This document shows, piece by piece, positions 54,745 through 62,711 of a stretch of DNA of 62,711 bases (the stretch's first letter is position 1; each line of letters opens with the position of its first letter). Origin of the DNA: Paracoccaceae bacterium (GTDB lineage Bacteria > Pseudomonadota > Alphaproteobacteria > Rhodobacterales > Rhodobacteraceae); contig JAJFIC010000057.1 in assembly GCA_021775315.1 (NCBI GenBank), forward strand, positions 1 to 62,711. Reading direction: 5' to 3'. The notes under the pieces were generated by a model. The model had not been told where the DNA came from. It searched no databases and saw only the letters and a program-made list of their open reading frames with translations. Both the position numbers and the translations under genes were made by a program.

Positions 54745-55634
54745 GGCCAGCTGATCCAGCGCGCCGCGAAACGCCGCGCAGCGATCCGGCACCAAGCCGC
54801 GTCGCTTATCGCATCCAACGCTTGTGGCTGACACCAGTTTTTCGCGCCATCCTGCGCACCGGTATTCCGGCCTTTTCAATCATGGCGGTGGGTATCTGGT
54901 ACAGTTCGGACGAGGCGCGGGTTGAGAGTGTGAAATCAACCTTGAGCGAAATGCGCAGCTCGATCGAACATCGGCCGGAATTCATGGTCAATCTGATGCG
55001 GATCGAAGACGTGTCTGCCGAAGTGGCGGAAGATATTCGCGAAATTACCGCCGTTGATTTTCCGGTCAGTTCGTTTGATCTGAACCTTGAAGATATGCGC
55101 GCGCGGATAGAAGAACTTGACGCCGTGGCGCGGGCCGAATTGGTGGTGCGCGCTGGCGGCGTTTTGGATGTGGAAGTTCAGGAAAGGGTGCCCTCGGTTA
55201 TCTGGCGCGGGCGAGAGGCCTTGGAATTGCTGGATGATAGTGGTCATCGGGTCTCCGCCTTAAAAGCAAGGTCGACCCATACCGATCTGCCTTTGATTGC
55301 CGGTGATGGCGCTGATCTTGTGGTGCCTGAGGCGATGGATTTGTTTCGGGCCGCAGCCCCGGTTCAGGATCGTGTGCGCGGTTTGCTGCGGGTTGGGGAA
55401 CGTCGATGGGATCTAATTCTTGATCGCAATCAACGCATTATGCTGCCCGAACATGGCGCCGTTGCCGCTCTTGAAAGCGTTCTGGCGCTTGATGACATCA
55501 ATGAATTATTAGGCCGCGATATTCTGGCCGTCGATCTTAGGGATGCACGCAGGCCGACCCTGCGCCTGTCAGGTGACGCCATTGAGTTTTTGCGCCAAAT
55601 CAACATGCCGAGGGACGGAGATAGCAGTTTATGA
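54732..55634 (+). CDS. ftsQ: Cell division protein FtsQ
   Basis: FtsQ links early and late divisome proteins. The 300-residue protein has a 33-residue cytoplasmic start, a membrane helix (about 37-55), and a periplasmic POTRA domain followed by the beta domain (SVIWRGREALELLDDSGHRV, RVRGLLRVGERRWDLILDR). The helix is flanked by charged residues on both sides. It overlaps ddl by 13 bp and ftsA by four (ATGA). Confidence 0.94.
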   Translation: MQPIGPADPARRETPRSDPAPSRVAYRIQRLWLTPVFRAILRTGIPAFSIMAVGIWYSSDEARVESVKSTLSEMRSSIEHRPEFMVNLMRIEDVSAEVAEDIREITAVDFPVSSFDLNLEDMRARIEELDAVARAELVVRAGGVLDVEVQERVPSVIWRGREALELLDDSGHRVSALKARSTHTDLPLIAGDGADLVVPEAMDLFRAAAPVQDRVRGLLRVGERRWDLILDRNQRIMLPEHGAVAALESVLALDDINELLGRDILAVDLRDARRPTLRLSGDAIEFLRQINMPRDGDSSL

Positions 55635-56965
55635 GCCAATTGTACCAAACCCAGCGCGCCATGCGGGCCCAACGACAGGCGGCAATGCAACGGGGTATCG
55701 TTGCCATTCTGGACATCGGCACGTCGAAAATTGCCTGTCTGGTGTTGCGGTTTGACGGTGTGGCCAACGCGCCCTTGGAAGAGGGCGTAGGCTCAATGTC
55801 GGGCCAGTCGCGGTTTCGCGTGGTCGGTGTGGCGACGACAAGATCGCGCGGTGTTAAGTTCGGTGAAATCGACCGCATGGAAGAAACTGAACGCGCCATT
55901 CGCACTGCCGTACAGGCGGCGCAGAAAATGGCAAATGTACGTGTCGACCACGTGATTGCCTGTTTTGGCGGCGCCAACCCTCGTTCCTACGGTTTGGCCG
56001 GGTCCGTTGACTTGCATGAAAACGGCGTAACTGAGCACGATATTGCGCGGGTTCTGGCGGCGTGTGATGTGCCGGATTACGGCGCCAACCGGCAAGTTGT
56101 CCACGCGCTGCCGGTGAATTTCGCACTGGATCATCGCAGCGGTCTGTCTGATCCACGCGGCCAGATTGGCAATGCGTTGTCGGTCGATATGCATATGTTG
56201 ACGGTCGACAGCAACGCGGTTGAAAACCTGCTGCATTGTATTCAACGCTGTGATTTGGAACTGGCGGGCATCGCCTCGTCTGCTTATGCCAGCGGGATTT
56301 CATCGCTGGTCGAGGACGAACAGGAACTGGGTGCGGCCTGCATCGAATTTGGTGGCGGCACCACAGGGATTTCGATTTTCATCCGCAAACACCTGATTTA
56401 CGCCGATGCCGTGCGAATGGGCGGGGCGCATATCACTTCGGATATTTCCCAAGGTTTGCAGGTGCCTGTGGCTTTGGCTGAGCGGATCAAGACGTTTTAT
56501 GGCGGGGTCGAGGCGACGGGTATGGACGACCGCGAGATGATTGATATCGGCGGCGAGACAGGGGATTGGGAACATGACCGGCGCGAAGTCAGCCGGGCCG
56601 AACTGATTGGCGTGATGCGCCCGCGGGTCGAGGAAATTCTGGAAGAGGTGCGCGCACGACTGGACGCCGCAGGGTTTGACCACCTGCCCAGCCAGCGCAT
56701 CGTTTTGACCGGCGGTGGCAGTCAGATACCGGGGCTTGATGGGCTGGCCAGTCGCATTTTAGGCCAGCAAGTCAGGTTGGGGAAACCGCTTAGGGTTCAG
56801 GGTCTGCCACAGGCAGCGACCGGACCTGCGTTTTCGTCAGCCGTGGGTCTGTGCATGAATGCGGCGCATCCACAAGATGAGTGCTGGGATTTTGAAGTGC
56901 CAACGGATCGTTATACTGGCAAGTCGCTACGGCGCGCCGTGAAATGGTTTCGAGAAAATTGGTGA
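55631..56965 (+). CDS. ftsA: Cell division protein FtsA
   Basis: FtsA is an actin-like protein that tethers FtsZ to the membrane. The 444-residue protein has phosphate-1 motif LDIGTSKIACLVLR (about 27-40), the SHS2 insert, phosphate-2 motif IEFGGGTTGISIF, and adenosine motif LTGGGSQIPGLDGLASRI. The C-terminal amphipathic helix (SLRRAVKWFRENW) targets the membrane. It overlaps ftsQ by four bases and is separated from ftsZ by 215 bp. Confidence 0.96.
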   Translation: MSQLYQTQRAMRAQRQAAMQRGIVAILDIGTSKIACLVLRFDGVANAPLEEGVGSMSGQSRFRVVGVATTRSRGVKFGEIDRMEETERAIRTAVQAAQKMANVRVDHVIACFGGANPRSYGLAGSVDLHENGVTEHDIARVLAACDVPDYGANRQVVHALPVNFALDHRSGLSDPRGQIGNALSVDMHMLTVDSNAVENLLHCIQRCDLELAGIASSAYASGISSLVEDEQELGAACIEFGGGTTGISIFIRKHLIYADAVRMGGAHITSDISQGLQVPVALAERIKTFYGGVEATGMDDREMIDIGGETGDWEHDRREVSRAELIGVMRPRVEEILEEVRARLDAAGFDHLPSQRIVLTGGGSQIPGLDGLASRILGQQVRLGKPLRVQGLPQAATGPAFSSAVGLCMNAAHPQDECWDFEVPTDRYTGKSLRRAVKWFRENW

Positions 56966-57008
56966 TACTTTCCGCTTGAAGCGGGACCGGATCGGGGATT
57001 GTCGCCAA

Positions 57009-57030
57009 TTTTTGCCCGCATAGGCAAAAA
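57009..57030. promoter_or_regulatory. Inverted repeat upstream of ftsZ
   Basis: TTTTTGCC-CGCATA-GGCAAAAA is a perfect 8-bp inverted repeat lying just upstream of the best -35 candidate for ftsZ. It could be an operator or a weak terminator of the upstream ftsA transcript. No named regulator matches. Confidence 0.4.
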
Positions 57031-57034
57031 TGTG

Positions 57035-57063
57035 CTTAAAAGGACAGCTAACCCCTATATATT
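57035..57063 (+). promoter_or_regulatory. Candidate ftsZ promoter
   Basis: CTTAAA (57035) and TATATT (57058) are separated by 17 bp, near-ideal housekeeping spacing. The predicted start is near 57070, giving a leader of about 110 nt. It would let ftsZ be expressed above the level of the dcw read-through transcript. Confidence 0.5.
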
Positions 57064-57180
57064 GTGGTAAAAATTGGTTTTTTATGGTGACCGAACGGTC
57101 TGGCTCGGGTAACATTCGGAATCAGCAGATATACAAAAGGCCGAAAAGGCCAATGCAAGGCAAGCAGGCGGACAGTAAAC

Positions 57181-58788
57181 ATGACACTCAATCTTCGGAT
57201 GCCCGATAAGAATGATCTCAGCCCAAAAATCACGGTTTTTGGCGTAGGTGGTGCTGGCGGAAACGCTGTTAACAACATGATCGACAAAGCCCTTGAAGGG
57301 GCAGAGTTCGTCGTGGCCAACACAGATGCCCAAGCGCTTGCGCAGGCAAAGGCACAGGCGAAAATCCAGTTGGGTGTAAAAGTCACAGAAGGCTTGGGCG
57401 CCGGCGCCCGGCCTTCAGTCGGGGCCGCGTCTGCGGAGGAAAGCATAGAAGAAATTGTGGATCGGTTGGCCGGTTCGCATATGTGCTTTATCACCGCAGG
57501 TATGGGTGGGGGCACCGGTACAGGTGCGGCCCCAATTATCGCGCAGGCGGCGCGCGAGCTGGGCGTTTTGACGGTTGGTGTTGTGACCAAGCCGTTCCAG
57601 TTTGAGGGCAACAAACGCATGCGGCAGGCCGAAGAGGGTGTTGAAGCCCTGCAAAAGGTTGTCGATACGCTGATCATTATTCCCAACCAGAACCTGTTTC
57701 GCATCGCCAATGAGAAAACCACCTTTACCGAGGCGTTTTCGATGGCTGATGATGTGCTTTACCAAGGCGTCAAAGGTGTCACCGATCTTATGGTCCGCCC
57801 CGGTATCATCAACCTTGATTTCGCCGATGTCCGGTCCGTGATGGATGAAATGGGCAAAGCGATGATGGGCACTGGCGAAGCGTCTGGTGAAGATCGCGCC
57901 ATTCAGGCCGCAGAAAAAGCCATTGCCAACCCGCTGCTCGATGAAATCTCGTTGCGTGGCGCGCGTGGGGTGCTGATCAATATCACGGGCGGCAACGACC
58001 TGACATTGTTTGAACTCGACGAGGCTGCGAACCGTATCCGCGAAGAGGTGGATCAGGACGCAAATATCATCGTTGGCTCGACACTCGATACAGGGATGGA
58101 CGGCATGATGCGGGTTTCCGTGGTTGCGACAGGCATTGATGCCGCCGAGATCGCGCTGGAAATGCCGGTTCCGCGTCGCAAGATGTCCGAGCCTTTGATG
58201 CCAAAGAAGATTGAAGAGGCCGCACCCGCTCGTGCGGCGGCCCCGGTGCCACAGCAAGACATGGGGTATGAAGAAGAACAGCCGAGCCTGTTAAGCGAGA
58301 TGGAAAGCGGTTTTGACTTTGACGAGGTCGACTCGATTTTCGCAGAGCCAGCAACTGAAGCCTTTTCGGACGGCCTGCCAGAACCCGTTTATCAGCCCGA
58401 GGCACGGCAAGAATTCGCAGAGCCAGACCATACAGAACCGGCACCTGCGGCGCAAAACGGCTTGTCCGGCTTTGTCGCGCCCAAGCCCCCCGGCCTCGGA
58501 AAGCCATCGCCAGAGGCGATGCAACGCTTGCAGGCGGCGGTTAACAAAGCGCCAAAAGCCCGTAACGAACCGGCCTTCACACCCAACAATTCCCAGCAAA
58601 CAGAGAAAGCTTCGCGGTTTGGGATCAACAGTCTGATCAATCGCATGACCGGCCACGCCCCGGAAGAGGCGCGACGCGACGAACCACAGCGGATTCACAC
58701 ACCTGCGGCGTCGCATGGGTCTGAAGAGGCCGATCCGGATCAGGAACGCATTGATATTCCAGCGTTTTTGCGGCGACAAGCAAACTGA
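57181..58788 (+). CDS. ftsZ: Cell division tubulin homologue FtsZ
   Basis: FtsZ assembles the Z ring. The 535-residue protein has the nucleotide loop [14 protein letters not shown] (21-34), GTP signature GGGTGTG (109-115), the T7 loop with [15 protein letters not shown], and the usual core to about residue 325. A long acidic, proline-rich linker follows (about 330-515), ending in the conserved tail [12 protein letters not shown] that binds FtsA. The extended linker is common in alphaproteobacteria. It ends with a strong terminator. Confidence 0.97.
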   Translation: MTLNLRMPDKNDLSPKITVFGVGGAGGNAVNNMIDKALEGAEFVVANTDAQALAQAKAQAKIQLGVKVTEGLGAGARPSVGAASAEESIEEIVDRLAGSHMCFITAGMGGGTGTGAAPIIAQAARELGVLTVGVVTKPFQFEGNKRMRQAEEGVEALQKVVDTLIIIPNQNLFRIANEKTTFTEAFSMADDVLYQGVKGVTDLMVRPGIINLDFADVRSVMDEMGKAMMGTGEASGEDRAIQAAEKAIANPLLDEISLRGARGVLINITGGNDLTLFELDEAANRIREEVDQDANIIVGSTLDTGMDGMMRVSVVATGIDAAEIALEMPVPRRKMSEPLMPKKIEEAAPARAAAPVPQQDMGYEEEQPSLLSEMESGFDFDEVDSIFAEPATEAFSDGLPEPVYQPEARQEFAEPDHTEPAPAAQNGLSGFVAPKPPGLGKPSPEAMQRLQAAVNKAPKARNEPAFTPNNSQQTEKASRFGINSLINRMTGHAPEEARRDEPQRIHTPAASHGSEEADPDQERIDIPAFLRRQAN

Positions 58789-58816
58789 TTTTTGCCAAAT
58801 TTGAGGTAAATACAAC

Positions 58817-58846
58817 AAAACGCGCCGGGTGATTCGGCGCGTTTTT
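58817..58846 (+). terminator. Rho-independent terminator after ftsZ
   Basis: AAAACGCGCC pairs with GGCGCGTTTT around a GGGTGATTC loop, followed by a T. It lies 28 bp after the ftsZ stop and closes the dcw cluster. Confidence 0.9.
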
Positions 58847-58954
58847 GCGTGGTAAATGGCCTGCTTGAGAGGCGGAAACAGTGTGTTTCCAAAACCATAG
58901 GCGAAAATCCGCGAATGACGCCGGGCAATGTTGCAAACAGTCACAAAGATTGAG

Positions 58955-58983
58955 TTGAGGTTAACAAACCCCTTGTCTAGGTA
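58955..58983 (+). promoter_or_regulatory. Candidate lpxC promoter
   Basis: TTGAGG (58955) and TAGGTA (58978) have a 17-bp spacer and a predicted start near 58990. The spacer contains GGTTAACAAACC, a near-palindrome. lpxC follows at 59040 and is set off from ftsZ by the terminator, so it needs its own promoter. Confidence 0.5.
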
Positions 58984-59039
58984 GGGTGCAACTTGGGGCA
59001 TTTCCGCTGAAACACCAGCGAGCCGTTTGGGGGAATTTG

Positions 59040-59960
59040 GTGCAAACCACTATCAAAAACGCAATTAGTCTGGTCGGAACTGGCCTGCATTCTGGTCGCC
59101 CTGTCCGTATGCGCATCCTGCCTGCCTCTGCTGAATATGGTATTTGGTTCCGCCGCGTTGATATCGAAGGTCGCGATAATCTGATCGCCGCCCGTTACGA
59201 CAATGTTGCCGATACCCGCCTTTGTACTAATATCGCCAATGATGCTGGCGTCAGCGTTTCCACCATTGAACATCTTATGGCGGCCCTGTCGGGTTGCGGT
59301 ATTCATAATGTGCTGATCGAACTCGATGGCCCCGAAGTGCCAATCATGGACGGCAGCTCGGATCGGTTCGTGCGCGAAATCCTGACGTCTGGTGTGCGTA
59401 AACTTGATGCCCCCGTGCGTGTTATCCGCGTTCTGGAGCGGGTTGAGGTTGAATTTGACGGCGTAAAAGTGTCGATCGAGCCGCATGACCATCTTGAAAT
59501 CGACTTTAGCATTGATTTCCCGGATCAGGCCATTGGCCGTCAGACCAAGCGTCTGAACATGGCAAACGGTGCTTTTGTACGCGAATTGTGCAACAGCCGC
59601 ACCTTCTGTCGCAAAGCTGATGTTGACTGGATGTTGTCCCAGGGTCTTGGCCTTGGCGGTAACCTTGAAAACGCAATCGTTGTTGAGGGCGCAAATGTTT
59701 TGTCCCCCGGTGGTTTGCGCCATCAGGATGAATTTGTACGGCACAAAATGCTGGACGCACTTGGCGACATTGCACTGGCGGGTGCCCCGGTTATCGGCCG
59801 CTATCACGGCATTCGCGCGGGCCATGCGGCAACCAATCTGTTGTTGCGGAAATTGTTTGCGACTCCAATGGCCTATGAGATGGTGACATGCGATGCTGAA
59901 ACGGCGATGAAGCTGCCCGGCGTCGGGGTCAAGCACTCTGATCTTAGCCAAGTCGCGTAA
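59040..59960 (+). CDS. lpxC: UDP-3-O-acyl-GlcNAc deacetylase
   Basis: LpxC is the zinc enzyme committed to lipid A synthesis. The start at GTG 59040 with GGGGGA upstream gives 306 residues beginning MQTTIKNAISLVGTGLHSG. Zinc ligands are in STIEHLMAALSG (His) and HKMLDALGDIAL (His and Asp). The NSRTFCRKADVDWMLSQGLGLGGNLENA-type middle loop is typical. A longer frame from 58986 has an unsupported start. It is followed by a 140-bp gap before bamD. Confidence 0.95.
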   Translation: MQTTIKNAISLVGTGLHSGRPVRMRILPASAEYGIWFRRVDIEGRDNLIAARYDNVADTRLCTNIANDAGVSVSTIEHLMAALSGCGIHNVLIELDGPEVPIMDGSSDRFVREILTSGVRKLDAPVRVIRVLERVEVEFDGVKVSIEPHDHLEIDFSIDFPDQAIGRQTKRLNMANGAFVRELCNSRTFCRKADVDWMLSQGLGLGGNLENAIVVEGANVLSPGGLRHQDEFVRHKMLDALGDIALAGAPVIGRYHGIRAGHAATNLLLRKLFATPMAYEMVTCDAETAMKLPGVGVKHSDLSQVA

Positions 59961-60100
59961 GTCTGCCGTCAATGCGCCGCGCGTTGCCACAAATCCTCAG
60001 AATCACAGCGAAAGCATTTTTACTCTTGGCAATATGTGTTAGGTAAAGCCAAGATAGATGCGGTGGTTTACGTGCTATTAAGATATAGGATGAAGCGGCA

Positions 60101-60949
60101 ATGACAATCGGCAGGAAACTGGCCCGGCAGTGCGGTACCCTGATCTCAGCGGTTGTTCTGGCTGGGCTTGTGTCAGGCTGTGCCAAAAAGGTCGAAGAAA
60201 ACCCGCTTGAAAGCCAACCACCTGAAATGATTTTCAAAGCCGCCGAGGCGGAACTGGCCGACGGTCAGGAAAAAAAGGCCGCCGAGTTGTTTGGCGAGGT
60301 CGAGCGTCTGTATCCCTATTCCGAATGGGCTAAACGCGGCATCGTTATGTCGGCTTATGCGCTGCATCTGGACAAAGAATACGAACTGTCGCGCGCTGCG
60401 TCGCAACGGTATCTTGATTTCTATCCTGCAGACGAAGACGCGGCCTATGCGCAATATCTGATGGCGCTTAGCTATTACGATCAGATCGACCGGGTTGCCC
60501 GCGATCAGGGCAACACGTTTCAGGCACTGCAAGCCCTGCGCGTGGTGATTGAACGTTATCCCGACAGTGAATATGCGAAATCGGCGATTTTGAAATTCGA
60601 TCTGGCGATTGACCATCTGGCCGCCAAAGAAATGGAAGTCGGGCGTTACTATATTAAACGCGGGCATTTTTCCGCCTCGATCAACCGGTTCCGTGTGGTT
60701 GTCGAAGATTACCAAACGACCACCCATACGCCGGAAGCATTGCATCGTCTGGTCGAGGCCTATCTATCGCTGGGGCTAGACGAAGAGGCCCAAACCGCCG
60801 GGGCAATCCTGGGTCACAATTTCCAAAGCACCAAGTGGTATGAAGATTCCTATGCGTTGCTGACGGGCCGTGGTCTAGAGGTCAAAGCCAAAGGCAATGG
60901 CTGGTTACGGCAGGTCTATCGCCGGGTGATCAAGGGCCAGTGGCTCTGA
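60101..60949 (+). CDS. bamD: Outer membrane assembly lipoprotein BamD
   Basis: BamD is an essential part of the Bam complex that folds outer membrane proteins. The 282-residue protein has a lipoprotein signal peptide with lipidated Cys27 (LAGLVSGC). Five tetratricopeptide-like repeats follow, with AAEAELADGQEKKAAELFGEVERLYPYSEWAKRG in the first. Family motifs YYDQIDRVARDQ and RYYIKRGHF are present. It lies 29 bp before recN, probably on the same transcript. Confidence 0.94.
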   Translation: MTIGRKLARQCGTLISAVVLAGLVSGCAKKVEENPLESQPPEMIFKAAEAELADGQEKKAAELFGEVERLYPYSEWAKRGIVMSAYALHLDKEYELSRAASQRYLDFYPADEDAAYAQYLMALSYYDQIDRVARDQGNTFQALQALRVVIERYPDSEYAKSAILKFDLAIDHLAAKEMEVGRYYIKRGHFSASINRFRVVVEDYQTTTHTPEALHRLVEAYLSLGLDEEAQTAGAILGHNFQSTKWYEDSYALLTGRGLEVKAKGNGWLRQVYRRVIKGQWL

Positions 60950-60978
60950 CGTAAGTCAGGGAAATCGGGGGCAGGTTG

Positions 60979-62634
60979 ATGCTGCGCGGGCTTTCTATTC
61001 GTGACATGTTGTTGATTGATCGGCTGGAGCTTGAGTTCCAACCGGGGCTGAACGTGTTGACCGGTGAAACCGGGGCGGGCAAGTCTATCTTATTGGATTC
61101 CTTGGGTTTTGTTCTGGGTTGGCGCGGGCGCGCGGACCTTGTGCGCGAAGGCGCGGATCAGGGCGAGGTGGTGGCGGATTTCGATTTGGCGCCGGATCAT
61201 CCCGTCCATGACATTCTTGCCGACGCCGGGTTGCAGGACGCCGATGGCGGGCTGATCCTACGGCGAACCAATGGCCGGGACGGGCGCAAACAGGCGTTTG
61301 TCAATGATCGCCGATGCTCGGGCGAAACCCTGCGCCGCATATCAGAAACCTTGGTTGAACTGCACGGACAGCACGACGATCGCGGCTTGTTGAACCCGCG
61401 CGGCCACCGGGCCTTGCTTGATGCCTATGGGGGGCTGGGTGATAAGCTGTCGAAAACCGGCAAGGCATGGCGCGGGTTGCGTGATGCCCGTGCGGCATTG
61501 GCCTCCCGGCAGGCACATCTGGATGAAATATCAAAAGACCACGACTATCTGACCCACGCGGTGGCGGAACTGGATGAATTGTCAGCGCAATCCGGCGAGG
61601 ACAGCAAACTCGATGCCGCGCGCCGCCTGATGCAATCGGCTGAGCGTATCCGCAAAGACATCCAATCCGCAGCACAAGCATTGGGCCTTGATGGGGCCGA
61701 GGGCATGTTGGGCGACGCGGCCCGCTGGCTTGGCACAGTTGAAGAACAGGCAGCCGGGCATCTGACCGCTCCGTTGGCGGCCCTTGCGCGGGCGGTTGAG
61801 GAACTGGCGATTGCCCAGCAAGGTGTTGAAACTTGCCTGCAAGCGCTTGATTTCAACCCGCACGAACTTGAAGCAACCGAAGAGCGGCTTTTTGCCATTC
61901 GCGGCATGGCACGCAAACACAACGTGCAGCCCGATGCTTTGGGCGGCTTCGCCAATGATCTGCGAAGGCGGTTGGCTGAAATCGACGGGGGTCAGGGTGA
62001 TCTGACGGCTCTGGCGGACGCGGTGCATGCGGCAGAAGCACTCTATGCGACCTCAGCGGATAATCTAACAGCGGCGCGCATCAAAGCGGCGGCGCGACTG
62101 GACAGCGCAATGGCACGCGAACTCGCCCCCCTCAAAATGGAACGCGCAGTTTTCACAACCGGTATCACGGAAAGCCCGCAAAGCGGCGAAGGTCAGGATG
62201 CGGTGCAGTTTACCGTGGCAACCAACCCCGGCGCGCCCGCCGGTGCGCTGAACAAAATCGCCTCAGGCGGCGAGCTTTCGCGCTTTATGCTGGCGCTTAA
62301 GGTCTGCCTGCACGGCGATAGTCAGGGCGTCACCATGATTTTTGACGAAATTGACCGCGGTGTTGGCGGCGCGACCGCTGATGCGGTGGGTCGGCGCCTG
62401 TCTGCATTGGCCGATGGCGGTCAGGTGTTGGTTGTCACGCATTCGCCGCAGGTTGCTGCCCTTGGCGCGTATCATTTCCGGGTGCTGAAATCGACCACCG
62501 CCAAACAAACCCGGTCTGACGTGGTGCCAGTACGTGGGCCTGACCGCATTGATGAGTTGGCCCGAATGCTGGCCGGTGATCGGGTCACAGATCAGGCGCG
62601 CGCCGCTGCCGAGGTCTTGCTGGCCGCTGGCTGA
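60979..62634 (+). CDS. recN: DNA repair protein RecN
   Basis: RecN is an SMC-like ATPase acting in double-strand break repair. From ATG 60979 the protein has 551 residues; a TTG directly before it would add one. Walker A is GETGAGKS (29-36), the middle forms coiled coils rich in Ala, Glu and Arg, and the C-terminal ASGGELSRFMLALK signature with the DEIDRGVGG Walker B completes the head. No LexA box is visible upstream, so SOS control seen in other bacteria is not evident here. Confidence 0.95.
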   Translation: MLRGLSIRDMLLIDRLELEFQPGLNVLTGETGAGKSILLDSLGFVLGWRGRADLVREGADQGEVVADFDLAPDHPVHDILADAGLQDADGGLILRRTNGRDGRKQAFVNDRRCSGETLRRISETLVELHGQHDDRGLLNPRGHRALLDAYGGLGDKLSKTGKAWRGLRDARAALASRQAHLDEISKDHDYLTHAVAELDELSAQSGEDSKLDAARRLMQSAERIRKDIQSAAQALGLDGAEGMLGDAARWLGTVEEQAAGHLTAPLAALARAVEELAIAQQGVETCLQALDFNPHELEATEERLFAIRGMARKHNVQPDALGGFANDLRRRLAEIDGGQGDLTALADAVHAAEALYATSADNLTAARIKAAARLDSAMARELAPLKMERAVFTTGITESPQSGEGQDAVQFTVATNPGAPAGALNKIASGGELSRFMLALKVCLHGDSQGVTMIFDEIDRGVGGATADAVGRRLSALADGGQVLVVTHSPQVAALGAYHFRVLKSTTAKQTRSDVVPVRGPDRIDELARMLAGDRVTDQARAAAEVLLAAG

Positions 62635-62639
62635 ACCAA

Positions 62640-62711
62640 TTCTTCTTTTGAAAAATATCCTCGGGGGGCAGGCGATGGCCGCAAAGCGGAATTCGCCGTG
62701 GGGGGCAGACA
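62640..62711 (+). repeat. Dispersed intergenic element, copy 5 (cut by window edge)
   Basis: After recN, TTCTTCTTTTGAAAAATATCC continues with TCGGGGGGCAGGCGATGG and GC-rich sequence to the window end. The first part closely matches copy 1 after the FG-GAP gene. No coding frame is evident in these 77 bp. Confidence 0.55.

Noticed and set aside
57036-57051. CtrA-like half-sites (TTAA-N8-CTAA) before ftsZ
   Set aside because: Spacing and second half do not match TTAA-N7-TTAA.
58977-59990. 337-codon frame antisense to lpxC
   Set aside because: It is contained in a clear LpxC gene and its product has no recognisable features.

Overview
This window is chromosomal DNA of an alphaproteobacterium of the Rhodobacteraceae (Rhodobacterales, Roseobacter-like). 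The evidence is gene order and lineage-restricted small proteins: purA followed by a DUF2842 protein, hflK-hflC-DUF2065-degP, murC-DUF2484-murB, a pyruvate carboxylase of about 1147 residues, a fused NuoE/NuoF-type formate dehydrogenase beta subunit, and an FtsZ ending in the alphaproteobacterial tail [10 protein letters not shown]. Coding density is high, many junctions are ATGA, GTGA or TGATG overlaps, and several genes start with TTG or GTG. I see no rRNA, tRNA, CRISPR array, insertion sequence or prophage.

Left part (1-24.8 kb), housekeeping genes in short units: partial secG; a small membrane protein; purA-DUF2842; a large acidic protein of unknown role; thiamine pyrophosphokinase; L-serine dehydratase; rpiA-gor; hflK-hflC-DUF2065-degP; a peptidoglycan-binding lipoprotein; a VOC protein with a YafY/WYL regulator; an orphan DnaE2-like OB-fold ORF beside an SOS box; ferredoxin with an FG-GAP-like exported protein; purD and xseA (divergent); a small exported protein; an AlkB-type hydroxylase; an orphan fdsB; a YhhN protein; and a tandem universal stress protein.

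Middle part (24.8-39.4 kb): ftsY-EamA-yciB, a glutathione transferase, pyc, uvrD (with a LexA-like box), a DUF1127 gene followed by three hairpins with C-rich CUCCC loops (a CcsR/cuckoo-type small RNA locus), the tungstate ABC transporter tupBCA, and the Mrp ATPase. A gap of about 735 bp then holds a LexA-like box, a decamer-spaced MraZ operator, and a long dcw leader ending in a strong hairpin that corresponds to the UpsM small RNA of Rhodobacter sphaeroides.

Right part (39.4-62.7 kb): an almost uninterrupted division and cell wall (dcw) cluster: mraZ-rsmH-ftsL-ftsI-murE-murF-mraY-murD-ftsW-murG-murC-DUF2484-murB-ddl-ftsQ-ftsA-ftsZ, then lpxC, bamD and recN. MraZ probably controls its own promoter. 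The Mur ligases, MraY and MurG build lipid II. FtsW and FtsI polymerise and crosslink it at the septum, organised by FtsZ, FtsA, FtsQ and FtsL. LpxC and BamD extend the theme to the outer membrane.

The most interesting signals are non-coding: the DUF1127/CcsR-like hairpin array, the UpsM-like leader with its MraZ repeats, and three intergenic GTTC-N7-GTTC boxes, one of which touches the start codon of the stranded DnaE2 fragment.
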